A stretch of 64,000 nucleotides of DNA from Craterilacuibacter sinensis (GCF_009831765.1 NZ_WSSB01000002.1:44577-108576); one strand, 5' to 3'. Counted from the first letter of the stretch, positions 25,494-35,180 are shown. Notes: generated by a model from the letters alone, not told the origin. Program-made: numbers and translations.

Positions 25494-26167
25494 ATCTGAT
25501 GCTTGTTTTCCAGCAGGGCGATGCCGTCCTGACCTCCGTCTTCTTATGCCTGATCGTAATGTCCATCCTGACCTGGACGCTGATCGTGCTGCGCTCGCTG
25601 CAGCTGTGGCGTACGCGCCGTGCCAATGCCCAAGTCGAAAAAGCCGTATGGGCGGCAAGCGACTGGCGTACGGCATTGAACACGATTGCCGACAGCCCGG
25701 CCCCTTTGGCGCAGCTCGCCCGTGAGGGGGTGGAGGCGGCCAGCCATTACCGCGTACATGCCGGCCAGTCGCTGGGGCAGGCATGCGGCCTGGACGAATA
25801 CCTGACCCGTGCCTTGCGCCGTGGCCTGATGCGCGAGGCGGCCAGACTGGAGTCTGGCATGACGCTATTGGCCTCGGTCGGCTCAACCGCACCCTTTGTC
25901 GGCTTGTTCGGTACGGTATGGGGGATTTACCACGCGCTGGTCGGCATTGGTGCCAGCGGTCAGGCCGGCATTGATGTGGTGGCCGGGCCGATAGGCGAAG
26001 CGCTGGTCGCGACGGCGGCCGGTCTTGCCGCTGCGATTCCGGCGGTACTGGCCTACAACGCGTTTACCCGGCTGCAGCGGGTCCAGTCGCAGCAGATGGA
26101 CCACTTCGCCCATGATCTGCATGCGCAGTTGCTGACCAGTGGAGGGCGCAGCGATGGCGTTCGGTAA
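25490..26167 (+). CDS. exbB: ExbB proton-channel subunit
   Basis: A 225-residue MotA/TolQ/ExbB-family protein with three transmembrane helices. The conserved GSTAPFVGLFGTVWGIYHAL helix and the TAAGLAAAIPAVLAYN helix line the proton path. It assembles with ExbD and TonB. It overlaps both its neighbours (ATGA with tonB, 14 bases with exbD). Confidence 0.95.
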   Translation: MNLMLVFQQGDAVLTSVFLCLIVMSILTWTLIVLRSLQLWRTRRANAQVEKAVWAASDWRTALNTIADSPAPLAQLAREGVEAASHYRVHAGQSLGQACGLDEYLTRALRRGLMREAARLESGMTLLASVGSTAPFVGLFGTVWGIYHALVGIGASGQAGIDVVAGPIGEALVATAAGLAAAIPAVLAYNAFTRLQRVQSQQMDHFAHDLHAQLLTSGGRSDGVR

Positions 26168-26564
26168 TTTCAGCGAGGATAGCGGCGCACCTATGGCCGA
26201 AATCAATATGACGCCGCTGGTCGATGTGATGCTGGTACTGCTGGTGGTGTTTATTGTTACCGCACCACTACTCAGTAACGCGGTACGGGTCGATTTGCCC
26301 CGCGCCGCTGCTGCCACCCATCAGGACAAGCCGGAGCAGATACGCCTGGCCATCGATGCGGCAGGCGCATTGTGGTGGAACGATGCGCCACTGAACGAGG
26401 CTGTGCTTGCTGCACGCCTGCAAGCTGCGGTGGCTTCCCATCCCGATGTTGAACTGCATGTGCGCGCCGACAAGGCGGTGCGTTACGAGCTGGTGGCCAA
26501 AGCACTGGCCAGCGCGCAGCAGGCCGGTATCAGCCGTATCGGTTTTATCACCCAGCAACCCTGA
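26154..26564 (+). CDS. exbD: ExbD proton-channel subunit
   Basis: A 136-residue protein with one N-terminal transmembrane helix and a periplasmic domain. The proton-carrying aspartate lies in INMTPLVDVMLVLLVVFIV (Asp about residue 25). The start has GGAGG nine bases ahead, inside the end of exbB. Confidence 0.95.
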   Translation: MAFGNFSEDSGAPMAEINMTPLVDVMLVLLVVFIVTAPLLSNAVRVDLPRAAAATHQDKPEQIRLAIDAAGALWWNDAPLNEAVLAARLQAAVASHPDVELHVRADKAVRYELVAKALASAQQAGISRIGFITQQP

Positions 26565-26663
26565 GTTTCCTGCCTGACGATTTATCCCGCGCCCAGGGAG
26601 GGCGACGTGCGTCTTGCGGCAACATGGTTTTACGTGCAACCCACTGATAATAAGAGAGAAATG

Positions 26664-28814
26664 ATGAAGCAAGATTTGAAGCGTAACGGCTTGGCCGGGC
26701 AGCGTGGCGCAACCCTGGCGGCCGGCATGCTGGCCGCCGCCTTGTGCCCTGCTCTGGTTCAGGCGGCAGAGCAGGCGCAGCGTCTGGATGCGGTGCAAGT
26801 CGTCGGCGAGCAGGCGGTACGCGGTACGCTGGCCACCGGCGCATCGAGCATAGGCAAGACCTGGCAGCAGCTGCGTGATATTCCGCAGTCGGTTACGGTG
26901 ATCAACCCGCAACTGATAGCGGATCAGGGCGCCGATACGCTGAAAGATGCGTTGAAGAATGTCTCCGGGCTGACTTTTGCTGCTGGTGAAGGTGGACGCA
27001 CCGGCGATCAGGTGGTGATGCGCGGTTTTGTCACCACCACGGATATGTTTGTCGATGGTGCACGCGATATCGGCCAGTACACGCGTGACCTCTTCAATAC
27101 CGAGAAGGTCGAAGTGCTCAAGGGGCCCAGCTCGATGCTGTTCGGACGCGGCTCGACCGGTGGCGTGATCAATCTGGTCAGCAAGCAGCCGTATGCCGGC
27201 AATAAGCAGGAGGCTGAGCTGACCATCGGCACCGACAACAAGCGCCGTGCCACGGTCGACGTCAATTACGCCGAAACCGACAATATGGCACTGCGCATGA
27301 ATGTGATGGCGGAGAAAAAGAACAATGGCCGTACCGTCAATGATGACGAGCGCTACGGCTTTGCGCCATCGGTCGCCATCGGTCTGGATGGCCCGACCTC
27401 GCTCACCCTGTCGTATATGCACCTGACCGAGCACAACAATACCGACTTTGGTGTGCCGTTCGATCCGAATACGCTCGAGCCGCTGGATGTGCCGTACGAT
27501 CGCTACTATGGCCTCAAAGGGCTGGATTACGAAGATACCAAGACCGACCTTGCCACCGCGGTGCTCGAACATCGTTTCAGCGACAAGAGCAAGATCAAGA
27601 ACCAGCTGCGCTACGCGCGCTACGAACGCGATGCTGCACCAATCGCGGCGCGGCTAGACAGTGCCAAGCCGGGGGTAATGAAGCGTGAACTCAAGCAGCG
27701 CAACGGCGTCGATGAAACCTGGTCCAACCAGACCGATTTCACCACCGACCTCGAGCTCGGCGGTATGCGCCACCAGTTGCTGGCAGGCCTTGAGCTGACG
27801 CGCGAGCGTTCGTATACCGATCGCCACGACAATCTGACGGGTACTTCGCAACCCTCGACCAGTGTCGGTGCGCCCAATCCATCCGATACGCCCAATCTGC
27901 GCTGGGGCAAGACCAGCCACCGTGACTACGTCGCTGATGGTGCCGCGCTGTACGGTCAGGACTTCATCACCCTGAATCCGACATGGAAAGCGCTCATTGG
28001 CGCACGCTTCGACCATCTGAGTGGCGATTACCGTACGCGCAACCTCAACAAGGATACCGGCGCCGTGCTTGCCAGCTCCTATGACGCCAGCCGCAGCGAC
28101 AATGTCTGGAGCTGGCGTACGGGCCTGATCTGGCAGCCGGATGCGACGCAGTCTTACTACGTCAGCTACGGCACTTCGTTCAATCCGTCGGGTGAGGCGT
28201 ATGCTCTGGACAAGGCGACCCAGAAGGTCGGCCCGGAGAAAAACCGCAATATGGAGCTGGGTGCCAAGCTCGATCTGCTGGAAGGGGATGTGCAGTTGCG
28301 CGGTGCCCTGTTCCGCATCGAGAAAACCAACGAACGCAATACCGACCCTCTGGTCCCCGACGTGGTGACCCTGTCCGGCAAGCGCCATACCGACGGTATC
28401 GAGTTTGAAGTGGCTGGCCGTCTGAGCGAGCGCTGGGAAGTGTTTGCCGGAACCACCTATCTCGATGCAACCATAGATAAGGCCGGCTCCACCATGGGTA
28501 CCGAAGGCAAGCGTCCGCGCAATACCCCGAATCTGAGCGCGAACATCTGGACCAGCTACCGCTTCACGCCCGAAGTGACTGCCGGTGCCGGCGCCAACTG
28601 GGTCGGCAAACGTTATGCGACCGAGGCCAACACCAATGTGCTGCCCGAGTACGTGGTCGTGGGCGCGATGCTGGCATACGAGACGCGCCACTACAAGGTT
28701 CAACTGAATGTGAACAACCTGTTCAACGAGAAGTACTACCAAGGCCTGTACGCCGGCCACGCCTCCTATGGCGAGCAGCGCAATGCCGAGCTGACGCTGG
28801 GCATGAAGTTCTAA
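26664..28814 (+). CDS. TonB-dependent catecholate siderophore receptor (Fiu/PiuA-like)
   Basis: A 716-residue outer-membrane receptor. The signal peptide ends near LVQAAEQ, a TonB box lies around LDAVQVVGEQ, and the plug domain contains IPQSVTVINPQLI and VEVLKGPSSMLFGRGSTGGV. The rest is a 22-strand barrel with the terminal NAELTLGMKF. The directly following piuC gene and the sequence of the plug favour the Fiu/PiuA group, which imports monomeric catechol-iron complexes (inference). AGAGAG precedes two tandem ATG codons; I chose the second. Confidence 0.92.
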   Translation: MKQDLKRNGLAGQRGATLAAGMLAAALCPALVQAAEQAQRLDAVQVVGEQAVRGTLATGASSIGKTWQQLRDIPQSVTVINPQLIADQGADTLKDALKNVSGLTFAAGEGGRTGDQVVMRGFVTTTDMFVDGARDIGQYTRDLFNTEKVEVLKGPSSMLFGRGSTGGVINLVSKQPYAGNKQEAELTIGTDNKRRATVDVNYAETDNMALRMNVMAEKKNNGRTVNDDERYGFAPSVAIGLDGPTSLTLSYMHLTEHNNTDFGVPFDPNTLEPLDVPYDRYYGLKGLDYEDTKTDLATAVLEHRFSDKSKIKNQLRYARYERDAAPIAARLDSAKPGVMKRELKQRNGVDETWSNQTDFTTDLELGGMRHQLLAGLELTRERSYTDRHDNLTGTSQPSTSVGAPNPSDTPNLRWGKTSHRDYVADGAALYGQDFITLNPTWKALIGARFDHLSGDYRTRNLNKDTGAVLASSYDASRSDNVWSWRTGLIWQPDATQSYYVSYGTSFNPSGEAYALDKATQKVGPEKNRNMELGAKLDLLEGDVQLRGALFRIEKTNERNTDPLVPDVVTLSGKRHTDGIEFEVAGRLSERWEVFAGTTYLDATIDKAGSTMGTEGKRPRNTPNLSANIWTSYRFTPEVTAGAGANWVGKRYATEANTNVLPEYVVVGAMLAYETRHYKVQLNVNNLFNEKYYQGLYAGHASYGEQRNAELTLGMKF

Positions 28815-28881
28815 GCCTTAAACCCCTGCCGCCGGGTGTGCTCCCTCTGGCGCCCGGCGGATTCTTATTCCGGAATCCCTC

Positions 28882-29562
28882 ATGTTGTTGCATATCCCCG
28901 AAGTATTGACCGCTGAAGAACTCGCTCATGGTCGCGCACTACTGGCGCGTGCATCGTGGGCTGATGGCCGCATCACCGCCGGTACCCAGTCGGCTCAGGC
29001 CAAACGCAATCTGCAATTGCCGCAGGACGCAGCCGAGGCGCGTGAATTGCAGACCATGGTTGAAGCGGCGCTCAAGCGCAATGCCATGTTCTTTTCTGCG
29101 GCTTTGCCGAAAACCGTATTTCCACCTTTGTTCAACTGCTACCAAGGCGGGATGGATTTTGGCAATCATGTGGATAATGCCGTACGCAGTGATCCGTTTT
29201 CCGGGCAGTGGGTGCGTACCGATGTGTCGTGCACGCTGTTTTTCACCGGACCGGACGAATATGAGGGTGGCGAGCTGGTGATCGAGGATTGCTATGGCAG
29301 CCATCAGGTGAAACTGCCGGCTGGCGACATGATCCTGTATCCGTCAACCAGCCTGCATCGGGTCGAGCCGGTGACGGAGGGCGCGCGTATTGCTTCGTTT
29401 TTCTGGACGCAGAGCATGGTGCGCGACGATGCCAAGCGCACCTTGCTGTTCGATATGGACCGCGCCATCAGCAGCCTGCGCGCGCGTCTGGGCGACGGCG
29501 AGGAGACGGTGATGCTGACCGCCAACTACCACAACCTGCTCAGGATGTGGACTGAGGTCTGA
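28882..29562 (+). CDS. piuC: Fe(II)/2-oxoglutarate-dependent PKHD-type hydroxylase
   Basis: A 226-residue dioxygenase of the PiuC/YbiX family. Iron ligands are in [10 protein letters not shown] (His and Asp, about residues 95-97) and LHRVEPV (His about 158), and the 2-oxoglutarate arginine is in [12 protein letters not shown]. It almost always accompanies a PiuA/Fiu receptor; the substrate is unproven, and a siderophore-processing role is assumed. It ends the Fur-controlled operon. Confidence 0.95.
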   Translation: MLLHIPEVLTAEELAHGRALLARASWADGRITAGTQSAQAKRNLQLPQDAAEARELQTMVEAALKRNAMFFSAALPKTVFPPLFNCYQGGMDFGNHVDNAVRSDPFSGQWVRTDVSCTLFFTGPDEYEGGELVIEDCYGSHQVKLPAGDMILYPSTSLHRVEPVTEGARIASFFWTQSMVRDDAKRTLLFDMDRAISSLRARLGDGEETVMLTANYHNLLRMWTEV

Positions 29563-29576
29563 ACCCGGTGACAGAC

Positions 29577-29603
29577 ATAAAAAAGGCAGCCATCCGGCTG
29601 CCT
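29577..29603 (-). terminator. Terminator of the lptM-lysA-GNAT operon
   Basis: AGGCAGCC-atcc-GGCTGCCT with a T tract on the minus strand. It lies 18 bases after the GNAT stop and 15 bases after the piuC stop. Confidence 0.85.
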
Positions 29604-29620
29604 CGTGGCGGGAAAGTCGC

Positions 29621-30100
29621 TCAGACTAGCGGCTTTTCCATCATCAGGTAGGCCTGGCCGCATAGCCCCGATAGCTCGAACCCTTCCGAACCGTATAGCG
29701 CCTGGCCGATGGCATTGTCCGGCCGCACTTCCAGCACCACCTTGCACAGCCGGCGTTGCCGGGCTTCCGCTTCGACTACCTGCAATAGCCGGCGTCCCAG
29801 ACCCTGGCCGCGTACCTTGGGCAAGACCGACAGGTCGTGCAGATTGCAGTTGGGCGCGGCGTAAAAGCTGGAGAAGCCGGTAATGCACAAGGCGTGCCCG
29901 ACAGGCTCGCCATCTTGCTCGGCAACAAAGGCAAACAGGCCGGGATGGGCGGCGACGGCATCTGCCAGATGGGTGCGCGCATAGTCCGACAGCCCTTCCC
30001 CGCCGCCCATGGGATCATGGGCATAGGCATCGGTCAGGCGTACCAGCAAGTCGCGCTCGGCCGCATCGGTCAGATCCATCTGGCGAATGGTGATGCTCAT
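29621..30100 (-). CDS. GNAT family N-acetyltransferase
   Basis: A 159-residue acetyl-CoA-dependent acetyltransferase. The acetyl-CoA pyrophosphate loop is KVRGQGLGRRLLQVVE (about residues 94-109), preceded by the NLHDLSVLP strand. The substrate is unknown. The start overlaps the lysA stop by four bases, so it is coupled to lysA. An amino-acid or antibiotic substrate would be compatible with this context but is not shown. Confidence 0.9.
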   Translation of the reverse strand: MSITIRQMDLTDAAERDLLVRLTDAYAHDPMGGGEGLSDYARTHLADAVAAHPGLFAFVAEQDGEPVGHALCITGFSSFYAAPNCNLHDLSVLPKVRGQGLGRRLLQVVEAEARQRRLCKVVLEVRPDNAIGQALYGSEGFELSGLCGQAYLMMEKPLV

Positions 30101-31347
30101 TGCAGCAGCGCCTTCTCGTTGGCCAGCAGCTCATCCAGCGTTTCGCGGCGGCGGATCAGGCGGGTTTCCTTGCCGGACACCAACACTTCGGCGGCGCGGG
30201 TACGGGTGTTGTAATTGCTGGACATGGTCGAGCCATAGGCCCCGGCCGACATCACCGCCAAGAGATCGCCCTCTTTCACCGCCAGTTCGCGGTTCTTGCC
30301 GAGAAAATCGCTGGATTCGCAGATCGGACCGACGACATCGCACAGCAGCGGGCTCAGGTTGGCATGTTGTTCGACCGGCAAAATGCCGTGGTAGGCCGAA
30401 TACAGCGAGGGGCGCAGCAGATCGTTCATGGCGGCATCCACCACGGCAAAATTCTTGCTCTCGCCCAGCTTCAGGTATTCGACTTGCGTCAGTAGTACGC
30501 CGGCGTTACCTACCAGCGAGCGCCCCGGCTCCATCACCAGCTTGAGTGCGCGCCCAGCCAGGCGCTGTTCGATCTGGGAAGCGTAAGCAGCCAGATCCGG
30601 CGGGGTTTCATCGCTATAGCGTATGCCCAAGCCGCCACCGATATCGACGTGTTGCAGTGTGATGCCGGCTTCGTCCAGGCGGTCGATCAGTGCCAGCAGG
30701 CGGTCGAGCGCTTCGACCAGAGGGCTGGCGTCGGTCAGTTGCGAGCCGATATGGCAGTCGATGCCGGTTACCTGCAGGTTGGGCAAGGCCGCCGCTTCAC
30801 GGTAGACATCAAAGGCCATATCGAAGGCAATGCCGAATTTGTTGTCTTTGAGACCGGTGGAAATATACGGGTGGGTCATGGCGTCAACGTTGGGGTTGAC
30901 GCGCAAGCTGACCGGCGCCTTCAAGCCCAGCTTGCCGGCGACCTCGTTCAGGCGCAGCAGTTCGTTGACCGATTCGATATTGAAGCAGTGGATGCCGGCT
31001 TCCAGCGCCATCTTCATCTCGGCTGCACTCTTGCCTACGCCGGAGAAGACAATCTTGTCGGCGCGGGCGCCGGCAGCCAGTACCCGCGCCAGCTCGCCAC
31101 CGGACACGATGTCGAAGCCTGCACCCAGCCGGGCAAACAATTGCAGGATGGACAGATTGGAGTTGGCCTTGATCGCATAGCAGATCAGCGGATCCAGTGC
31201 GGAAAATGCGTTCTGGTAGGCGGTAAAGGCCTTGGTCAGCGCCTCTGCCGAGTAGACAAAGCAAGGCGTACCGAATTCGCGGGCAATATCGGCCAGCGGC
31301 AGATCTTCGACCTGCAGTTGATCATGGTGGTAGTGAAAAGCGTTCAC
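30097..31347 (-). CDS. lysA: Diaminopimelate decarboxylase
   Basis: A 416-residue PLP enzyme of the alanine-racemase fold that converts meso-diaminopimelate to lysine. The PLP lysine is in CYAIKANSNL (about residue 61). HIGSQLTDASPL, HVDIGGGLGIRY, EPGRSLVGNAG and CESSDFLGKNREL complete the site. It starts with GTG overlapping the lptM stop (GTGA). The lptM-lysA order is common in proteobacteria. Confidence 0.97.
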   Translation of the reverse strand: MNAFHYHHDQLQVEDLPLADIAREFGTPCFVYSAEALTKAFTAYQNAFSALDPLICYAIKANSNLSILQLFARLGAGFDIVSGGELARVLAAGARADKIVFSGVGKSAAEMKMALEAGIHCFNIESVNELLRLNEVAGKLGLKAPVSLRVNPNVDAMTHPYISTGLKDNKFGIAFDMAFDVYREAAALPNLQVTGIDCHIGSQLTDASPLVEALDRLLALIDRLDEAGITLQHVDIGGGLGIRYSDETPPDLAAYASQIEQRLAGRALKLVMEPGRSLVGNAGVLLTQVEYLKLGESKNFAVVDAAMNDLLRPSLYSAYHGILPVEQHANLSPLLCDVVGPICESSDFLGKNRELAVKEGDLLAVMSAGAYGSTMSSNYNTRTRAAEVLVSGKETRLIRRRETLDELLANEKALLQ

Positions 31348-31457
31348 GATTTTTCCTGTGTTTTGGCGGGGGCGTCTTTGGGCAGATACAGCGGGCCTTT
31401 AAAGCCGCAGGCGCTGATAAGAACAGATAAAGCCAGCAAGGTGATCACGGTTCGCAT
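31344..31457 (-). CDS. lptM: LptM (YifL-like) small lipoprotein, 37 aa
   Basis: A tiny lipoprotein with lipobox LISAC (cysteine at residue 17) followed by the family hallmark GFKGPLYLPKD. LptM helps mature the LPS translocon LptDE in the outer membrane. The stop overlaps the lysA GTG start, the classical lptM-lysA arrangement. At 37 codons it is easily missed by gene finders. Confidence 0.93.
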   Translation of the reverse strand: MRTVITLLALSVLISACGFKGPLYLPKDAPAKTQEKS

Positions 31458-31541
31458 ATCGAAGTGCCCGATGTGGCAAAATCGTCATACTAACAAAGGG
31501 CGACGCGGTCGCCCAATAGCCCGGTGTAGTCCGGGGGCAAC

Positions 31542-31550
31542 TGTGGATAA
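31542..31550 (-). promoter_or_regulatory. Perfect DnaA box upstream of cyaY
   Basis: TGTGGATAA, six bases before the cyaY ATG, in the divergent lptM/cyaY promoter region. It may be a titration or regulatory site, or chance. Confidence 0.5.
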
Positions 31551-31556
31551 AAAGAC

Positions 31557-31877
31557 ATGAACGAAAGTGAATTTCTCGAGCTGACCGACCGCCTGTTTAG
31601 CCGGATTGATGAAGCGCTGGAGCTGGCGGGGCTGGATGTAGACAGCGTACTGAACGGCAATGTGCTGGAAATCGAGTTCGACGATGGCGGCAAAATTGTG
31701 GTCAACCGCCATAGTGCCAATCAGGAGGTGTGGATTGCAGCCAAAAGCGGCGGCTACCACTTTGCCTTGCAAGCTGACGGGCGCTGGATTGCGGCGCGTG
31801 ACGGTGCCGAATTCTTTAGCACCTTGTCGCAGGCGGTGCGCGCGGCCAGCGGTGAAGACTTCGAGCTGTCGGCCTGA
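31557..31877 (+). CDS. cyaY: Frataxin-like iron-binding protein CyaY
   Basis: A 106-residue frataxin fold that modulates iron-sulfur cluster assembly. The acidic helix ESEFLELTDRLFSRIDEALE, then IEFDDGGKIVVNR, QEVWIAAKSGGYHF and the final LSQAVRAASG are present. It is divergent from lptM and overlaps yqaA (TGATG). Confidence 0.95.
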   Translation: MNESEFLELTDRLFSRIDEALELAGLDVDSVLNGNVLEIEFDDGGKIVVNRHSANQEVWIAAKSGGYHFALQADGRWIAARDGAEFFSTLSQAVRAASGEDFELSA

Positions 31878-32287
31878 TGGATGCAGTCTGGCTGGGCTTA
31901 GGCGGTCTGGCGCTGTCGGCTTTTTTATCGGCGACGGTTTTGCCTGGCAACTCCGAGCTTGCGCTGGGGGCCTTTCTCTACCAGTGGCCATCATGGTGGC
32001 TGGCCGCCTTGCTGCTGGCTACGCTGGCCAATTCGTTGGGCAGTGCCAGCAGCTTGTATCTGGGGCGTCTGGCACCGAGAAAAGAGCTGACCGGCCGGGC
32101 ACTGGGCACTTTGCAGCGTTTTGGCCCGGCAGCGCTTTTGCTGTCCTGGGTGCCCCTGTTGGGGGATGCGCTGCCTTTGGCTGCCGGCTGGCTACGCTTG
32201 CCGGTTTTGCCTTGCCTTGTCTGGATCGTTTTGGGCAAATGCTTGCGTTACGCCATGCTGGTGCTAGCTATCAAGGCATGGCTGTAA
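31877..32287 (+). CDS. yqaA: YqaA family (DedA/SNARE-associated-like) membrane protein
   Basis: A 136-residue protein with four hydrophobic segments. The family signature is LSATVLPGNSELALGAFL near the N-terminus and ANSLGSASSLYLGRL in the middle, followed by GDALPLAAGWLRLP. YqaA belongs to the VTT/DedA superfamily of putative lipid transporters; its role is not established. It is translationally coupled to cyaY. Confidence 0.88.
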   Translation: MDAVWLGLGGLALSAFLSATVLPGNSELALGAFLYQWPSWWLAALLLATLANSLGSASSLYLGRLAPRKELTGRALGTLQRFGPAALLLSWVPLLGDALPLAAGWLRLPVLPCLVWIVLGKCLRYAMLVLAIKAWL

Positions 32288-32308
32288 CAGGAATGCCCTG
32301 TCACAGCC
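32280..32308. terminator. Stem-loop after yqaA
   Basis: GGCTGTaACAGG-aatg-CCCTGTcACAGCC overlaps the yqaA stop. There is no T tract, so it may protect mRNA and not terminate. Confidence 0.45.
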
Positions 32309-32437
32309 TTGCTGTATCACCCGTGCGGATCTGCTCGCCGGCATCGTTCTGCAATAAAAACGCCCATCTATGCCATGGAAATTAGCATCCGGCTTGTCGG
32401 GCAGTTTACAATCGGTCATCCGAGAATCCGTAAGCCT

Positions 32438-33208
32438 ATGAGCCAACATATCCCCCGTAAACGCTTCGGTCAAAATTTCCTGCAGGATGCGCAGGTGATC
32501 GAAAGTATCGTAAATGCCGTCGGCGCCAAGCCGGACGACATCGTTGTCGAGATCGGCCCCGGTCTGGGTGCTTTAACACGCCCCTTGCTTGACCGGGTCA
32601 AACACCTGCATGTGGTGGAAATCGACCGCGACATCATCAGCAAGCTGAAAACCGCTTTCCCGCCCGAACGCCTGACCATACATGAAGGCGACGCGCTGGC
32701 ATTTGATTTTTCCTCGCTGGGCGAGCGCATCAAGCTGGTCGGCAACCTGCCCTACAATATTTCTACGCCGCTGCTATTCCATCTGTCCGCTTTTCCCGAG
32801 CGGGTCATCGACATGCAGTTCATGCTGCAAAAAGAAGTGGTCGAGCGCATGGTGGCCGAGCCGTCTACTGCCGACTATGGGCGGCTGTCGGTGATGCTGC
32901 AGTACCACTTCGATATGGATTTGGTATTGATGGTGCCGCCTGGTGCATTCTGGCCGCCGCCTAAGGTCGATTCGGCCGTGGTGCGCATGATTCCTGTGCC
33001 GGGCCGTTGTGGTGTGGTAAAAGACGAAGCGCTGTTTGCCGATATCGTATCCAAGGCTTTTGCCCAGCGTCGCAAGACCTTGCGCAATAACCTTAAGGGC
33101 GTATTGGATCTGGCCGGCTTTGAGGCACTGGGCATAGACCCGGGCCTGCGGGCTGAAAATCTGGCGGTGGAGCAGTATGTTGCTATTGCCAACTATCTGT
33201 CGGCCTGA
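32438..33208 (+). CDS. rsmA: 16S rRNA dimethyladenosine transferase
   Basis: A 256-residue SAM-dependent methyltransferase that dimethylates A1518 and A1519 of 16S rRNA. Seen are RKRFGQNFLQD, the motif I region VEIGPGLGALTRPLL, the catalytic NLPYNIST (about residues 104-111) and VPPGAFWPPPKVDSAVV. The ATG at 32438 yields the standard N-terminus; the ribosome site is weak. It is also called KsgA. Confidence 0.97.
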   Translation: MSQHIPRKRFGQNFLQDAQVIESIVNAVGAKPDDIVVEIGPGLGALTRPLLDRVKHLHVVEIDRDIISKLKTAFPPERLTIHEGDALAFDFSSLGERIKLVGNLPYNISTPLLFHLSAFPERVIDMQFMLQKEVVERMVAEPSTADYGRLSVMLQYHFDMDLVLMVPPGAFWPPPKVDSAVVRMIPVPGRCGVVKDEALFADIVSKAFAQRRKTLRNNLKGVLDLAGFEALGIDPGLRAENLAVEQYVAIANYLSA

Positions 33209-33310
33209 TCTGAACAGATAAAAACCGGCCATTTTATGCGGCCATACATGACAAGATCGCGAAAACGCGGCATATTGTATGCAAATTACAAAGTAGCTTG
33301 CTGATCGCGT

Positions 33311-33335
33311 CGTGCCCCGGGTTTTTCGGGGCACG
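33311..33335 (+). promoter_or_regulatory. Hairpin in the leader of the glt cluster
   Basis: Perfect 9-bp stem CGTGCCCCG/CGGGGCACG with a 7-base loop containing TTTTT, 126 bases before the first ATPase gene. No T tract follows. It may be an mRNA leader structure. Confidence 0.5.
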
Positions 33336-33461
33336 GCGACCAGTGACAGACCCAGGGGCGGCCTGTTCAATCAGGCGTATCTATCCGATTCGTGCGCGAT
33401 CCGGTCTGTGTGTGGTGATGTCAGCAGCCGGGAAAAATCACTAACGGTGAAGGCTCGCGCC

Positions 33462-34190
33462 ATGATCAAGCTTATTAATGTCCATAAGTGGTTCAAGGAC
33501 CTGCATGTTCTCAATGGCGTCAATCTGAACGTCAATCAGGGCGAGGTGGTTGTGGTGTGCGGGCCATCCGGTTCGGGAAAATCCACGCTGATCCGCACCA
33601 TCAATCAACTTGAAACCATCAGCGAAGGTGAAATCTGGGTCGATGGCAAGTCGGTGACCGACCCCAAGACCGACCTTAATCTGCTGCGTGCCGAAGTCGG
33701 TTTCGTCTTCCAGCACTTCAATCTTTATCCTCATTTGTCGGTACTCGACAACATCACGCTCTCCCCCATCCGCGTCAAAAAAATGGACAAGGCGGCCGCC
33801 GACAAGCTGGCGGTTGAATTGCTGGAACGCGTGGGGCTGGCACATAAAAAAGATGCTTTTCCTGCCCAGCTATCCGGCGGCCAGCAGCAGCGGGTGGCGA
33901 TTGCCCGCGGCCTAGCCATGCAGCCCAAGGTGATGTTGTTTGACGAACCGACATCGGCGCTGGACCCGGAAATGGTGGGTGAGGTCTTGCAGGTGATGCG
34001 CGATCTGGCCAAGTCCGGCATGACCATGATGTGCGTGACCCACGAGATGGGTTTTGCGCGTGACGTGGCCGATTATGTCGTGTTTGTCGATCAAGGCCAG
34101 ATTGTCGAGCAGGCGACGCCGGAAGCGTTTTTCGGCAACCCCCAGCATGAGCGCGCCAAACAATTCCTCGGGCAGTTACGCGCCCACTAA
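33462..34190 (+). CDS. Polar amino-acid ABC transporter ATPase (GlnQ/GltL-like), first copy
   Basis: A 242-residue ABC ATPase. Walker [10 protein letters not shown] (about residues 34-42), the Q-loop [12 protein letters not shown], signature LSGGQQQR (about 138-145), Walker [15 protein letters not shown] and the switch histidine in CVTHEMG are all intact. It opens a cluster that also contains a second ATPase of the same family, two binding proteins and one permease pair. The paralogue at the far end is better matched in position to GltL, so this copy is the extra one. Confidence 0.94.
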   Translation: MIKLINVHKWFKDLHVLNGVNLNVNQGEVVVVCGPSGSGKSTLIRTINQLETISEGEIWVDGKSVTDPKTDLNLLRAEVGFVFQHFNLYPHLSVLDNITLSPIRVKKMDKAAADKLAVELLERVGLAHKKDAFPAQLSGGQQQRVAIARGLAMQPKVMLFDEPTSALDPEMVGEVLQVMRDLAKSGMTMMCVTHEMGFARDVADYVVFVDQGQIVEQATPEAFFGNPQHERAKQFLGQLRAH

Positions 34191-34274
34191 ATAAAAAAAA
34201 TTTAATGGCAGGGCGGACACGGAGACCCCGTGTCCGACCTGCCTGTTTTGCAAACCTGTAGAAGGAGAAACTTC

Positions 34275-35180
34275 ATGTCATTGCAAGCCCGCCTTGTTGC
34301 GACCGCCGTTGCAGCCGCTTTTGTCGCTACCCCGGCATTGGCTGCCGAGCTCACCGGTACCCTGAAAAAAATCAAGGATTCCGGCGTTGTTGTCTTGGGT
34401 CACCGCGACGCTTCTATTCCATTTTCCTATCTGGCTGGCGGCGCAACACCGGTAGGCTACTCGCACGACCTGCAGCTGAAGGTGGTGGAGAAGCTGAAAA
34501 AAGACCTGAACATGCCGAACCTGCAGGTGAAGTACAACCTGGTGACCTCGCAGACACGTATTCCGCTGGTACAGAACGGCACCGTGGATCTCGAGTGCGG
34601 TTCGACCACCAATAATATCGAGCGTCAGCGTCAGGTTGACTTCTCTGTTGGTATCTTTGAAATCGGCACCCGTTTGCTGACAGCCAAGACGACCGGCATC
34701 AAGGACTTTGCCGATCTCAAGGGCAAGAACGTCGTGACCACGGCCGGTACCACCTCGGAGCGTCAGCTCAAGGCGATGAATGCAGCCAAGAGCCTGGGGA
34801 TGAACATTATCTCGGCCAAGGACCATGGCGAATCCTTCCTGATGCTGGAGTCCGGCCGTGCTGCGGCCTTTATGATGGATGATGCCCTGCTGTTCGGCGA
34901 AATGGCCAAGGCCAAAAGCCCGGCCAACTGGGTTGTGGTCGGTACGCCGCAATCGTACGAGGTGTACGGCTGCATGGTGCGCAAAGGCGATGCGCCATTC
35001 AAGAAGGTTGTCGATGATGCGATCAAGGCAACTTACGCTTCTGGCGAGATCAACAAGATCTACAGCAAGTGGTTCCTGCAACCGGTTCCACCAAAAAACC
35101 TGAACCTGAACTTCCCGATGTCGGGTGCGATCAAGGCCTTGATCAAGCGCCCTACCGATCGCGCGGTTGATCAGCTGTAA
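34275..35180 (+). CDS. gltI: Glutamate/aspartate-type periplasmic binding protein, first copy
   Basis: A 301-residue class-3 solute-binding protein with an N-terminal signal peptide (cleavage near TPALAAEL). The GLT-type ligand region IPFSYLAGG, TPVGYSHDL, QNGTVDLECGSTTNN and RQVDFSVGIF is typical of GltI, which delivers glutamate/aspartate to GltJK. AAGGAG stands eight bases before the ATG. About 70 percent of its residues look shared with the next gene, a tandem duplication (visual estimate). Confidence 0.93.
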   Translation: MSLQARLVATAVAAAFVATPALAAELTGTLKKIKDSGVVVLGHRDASIPFSYLAGGATPVGYSHDLQLKVVEKLKKDLNMPNLQVKYNLVTSQTRIPLVQNGTVDLECGSTTNNIERQRQVDFSVGIFEIGTRLLTAKTTGIKDFADLKGKNVVTTAGTTSERQLKAMNAAKSLGMNIISAKDHGESFLMLESGRAAAFMMDDALLFGEMAKAKSPANWVVVGTPQSYEVYGCMVRKGDAPFKKVVDDAIKATYASGEINKIYSKWFLQPVPPKNLNLNFPMSGAIKALIKRPTDRAVDQL

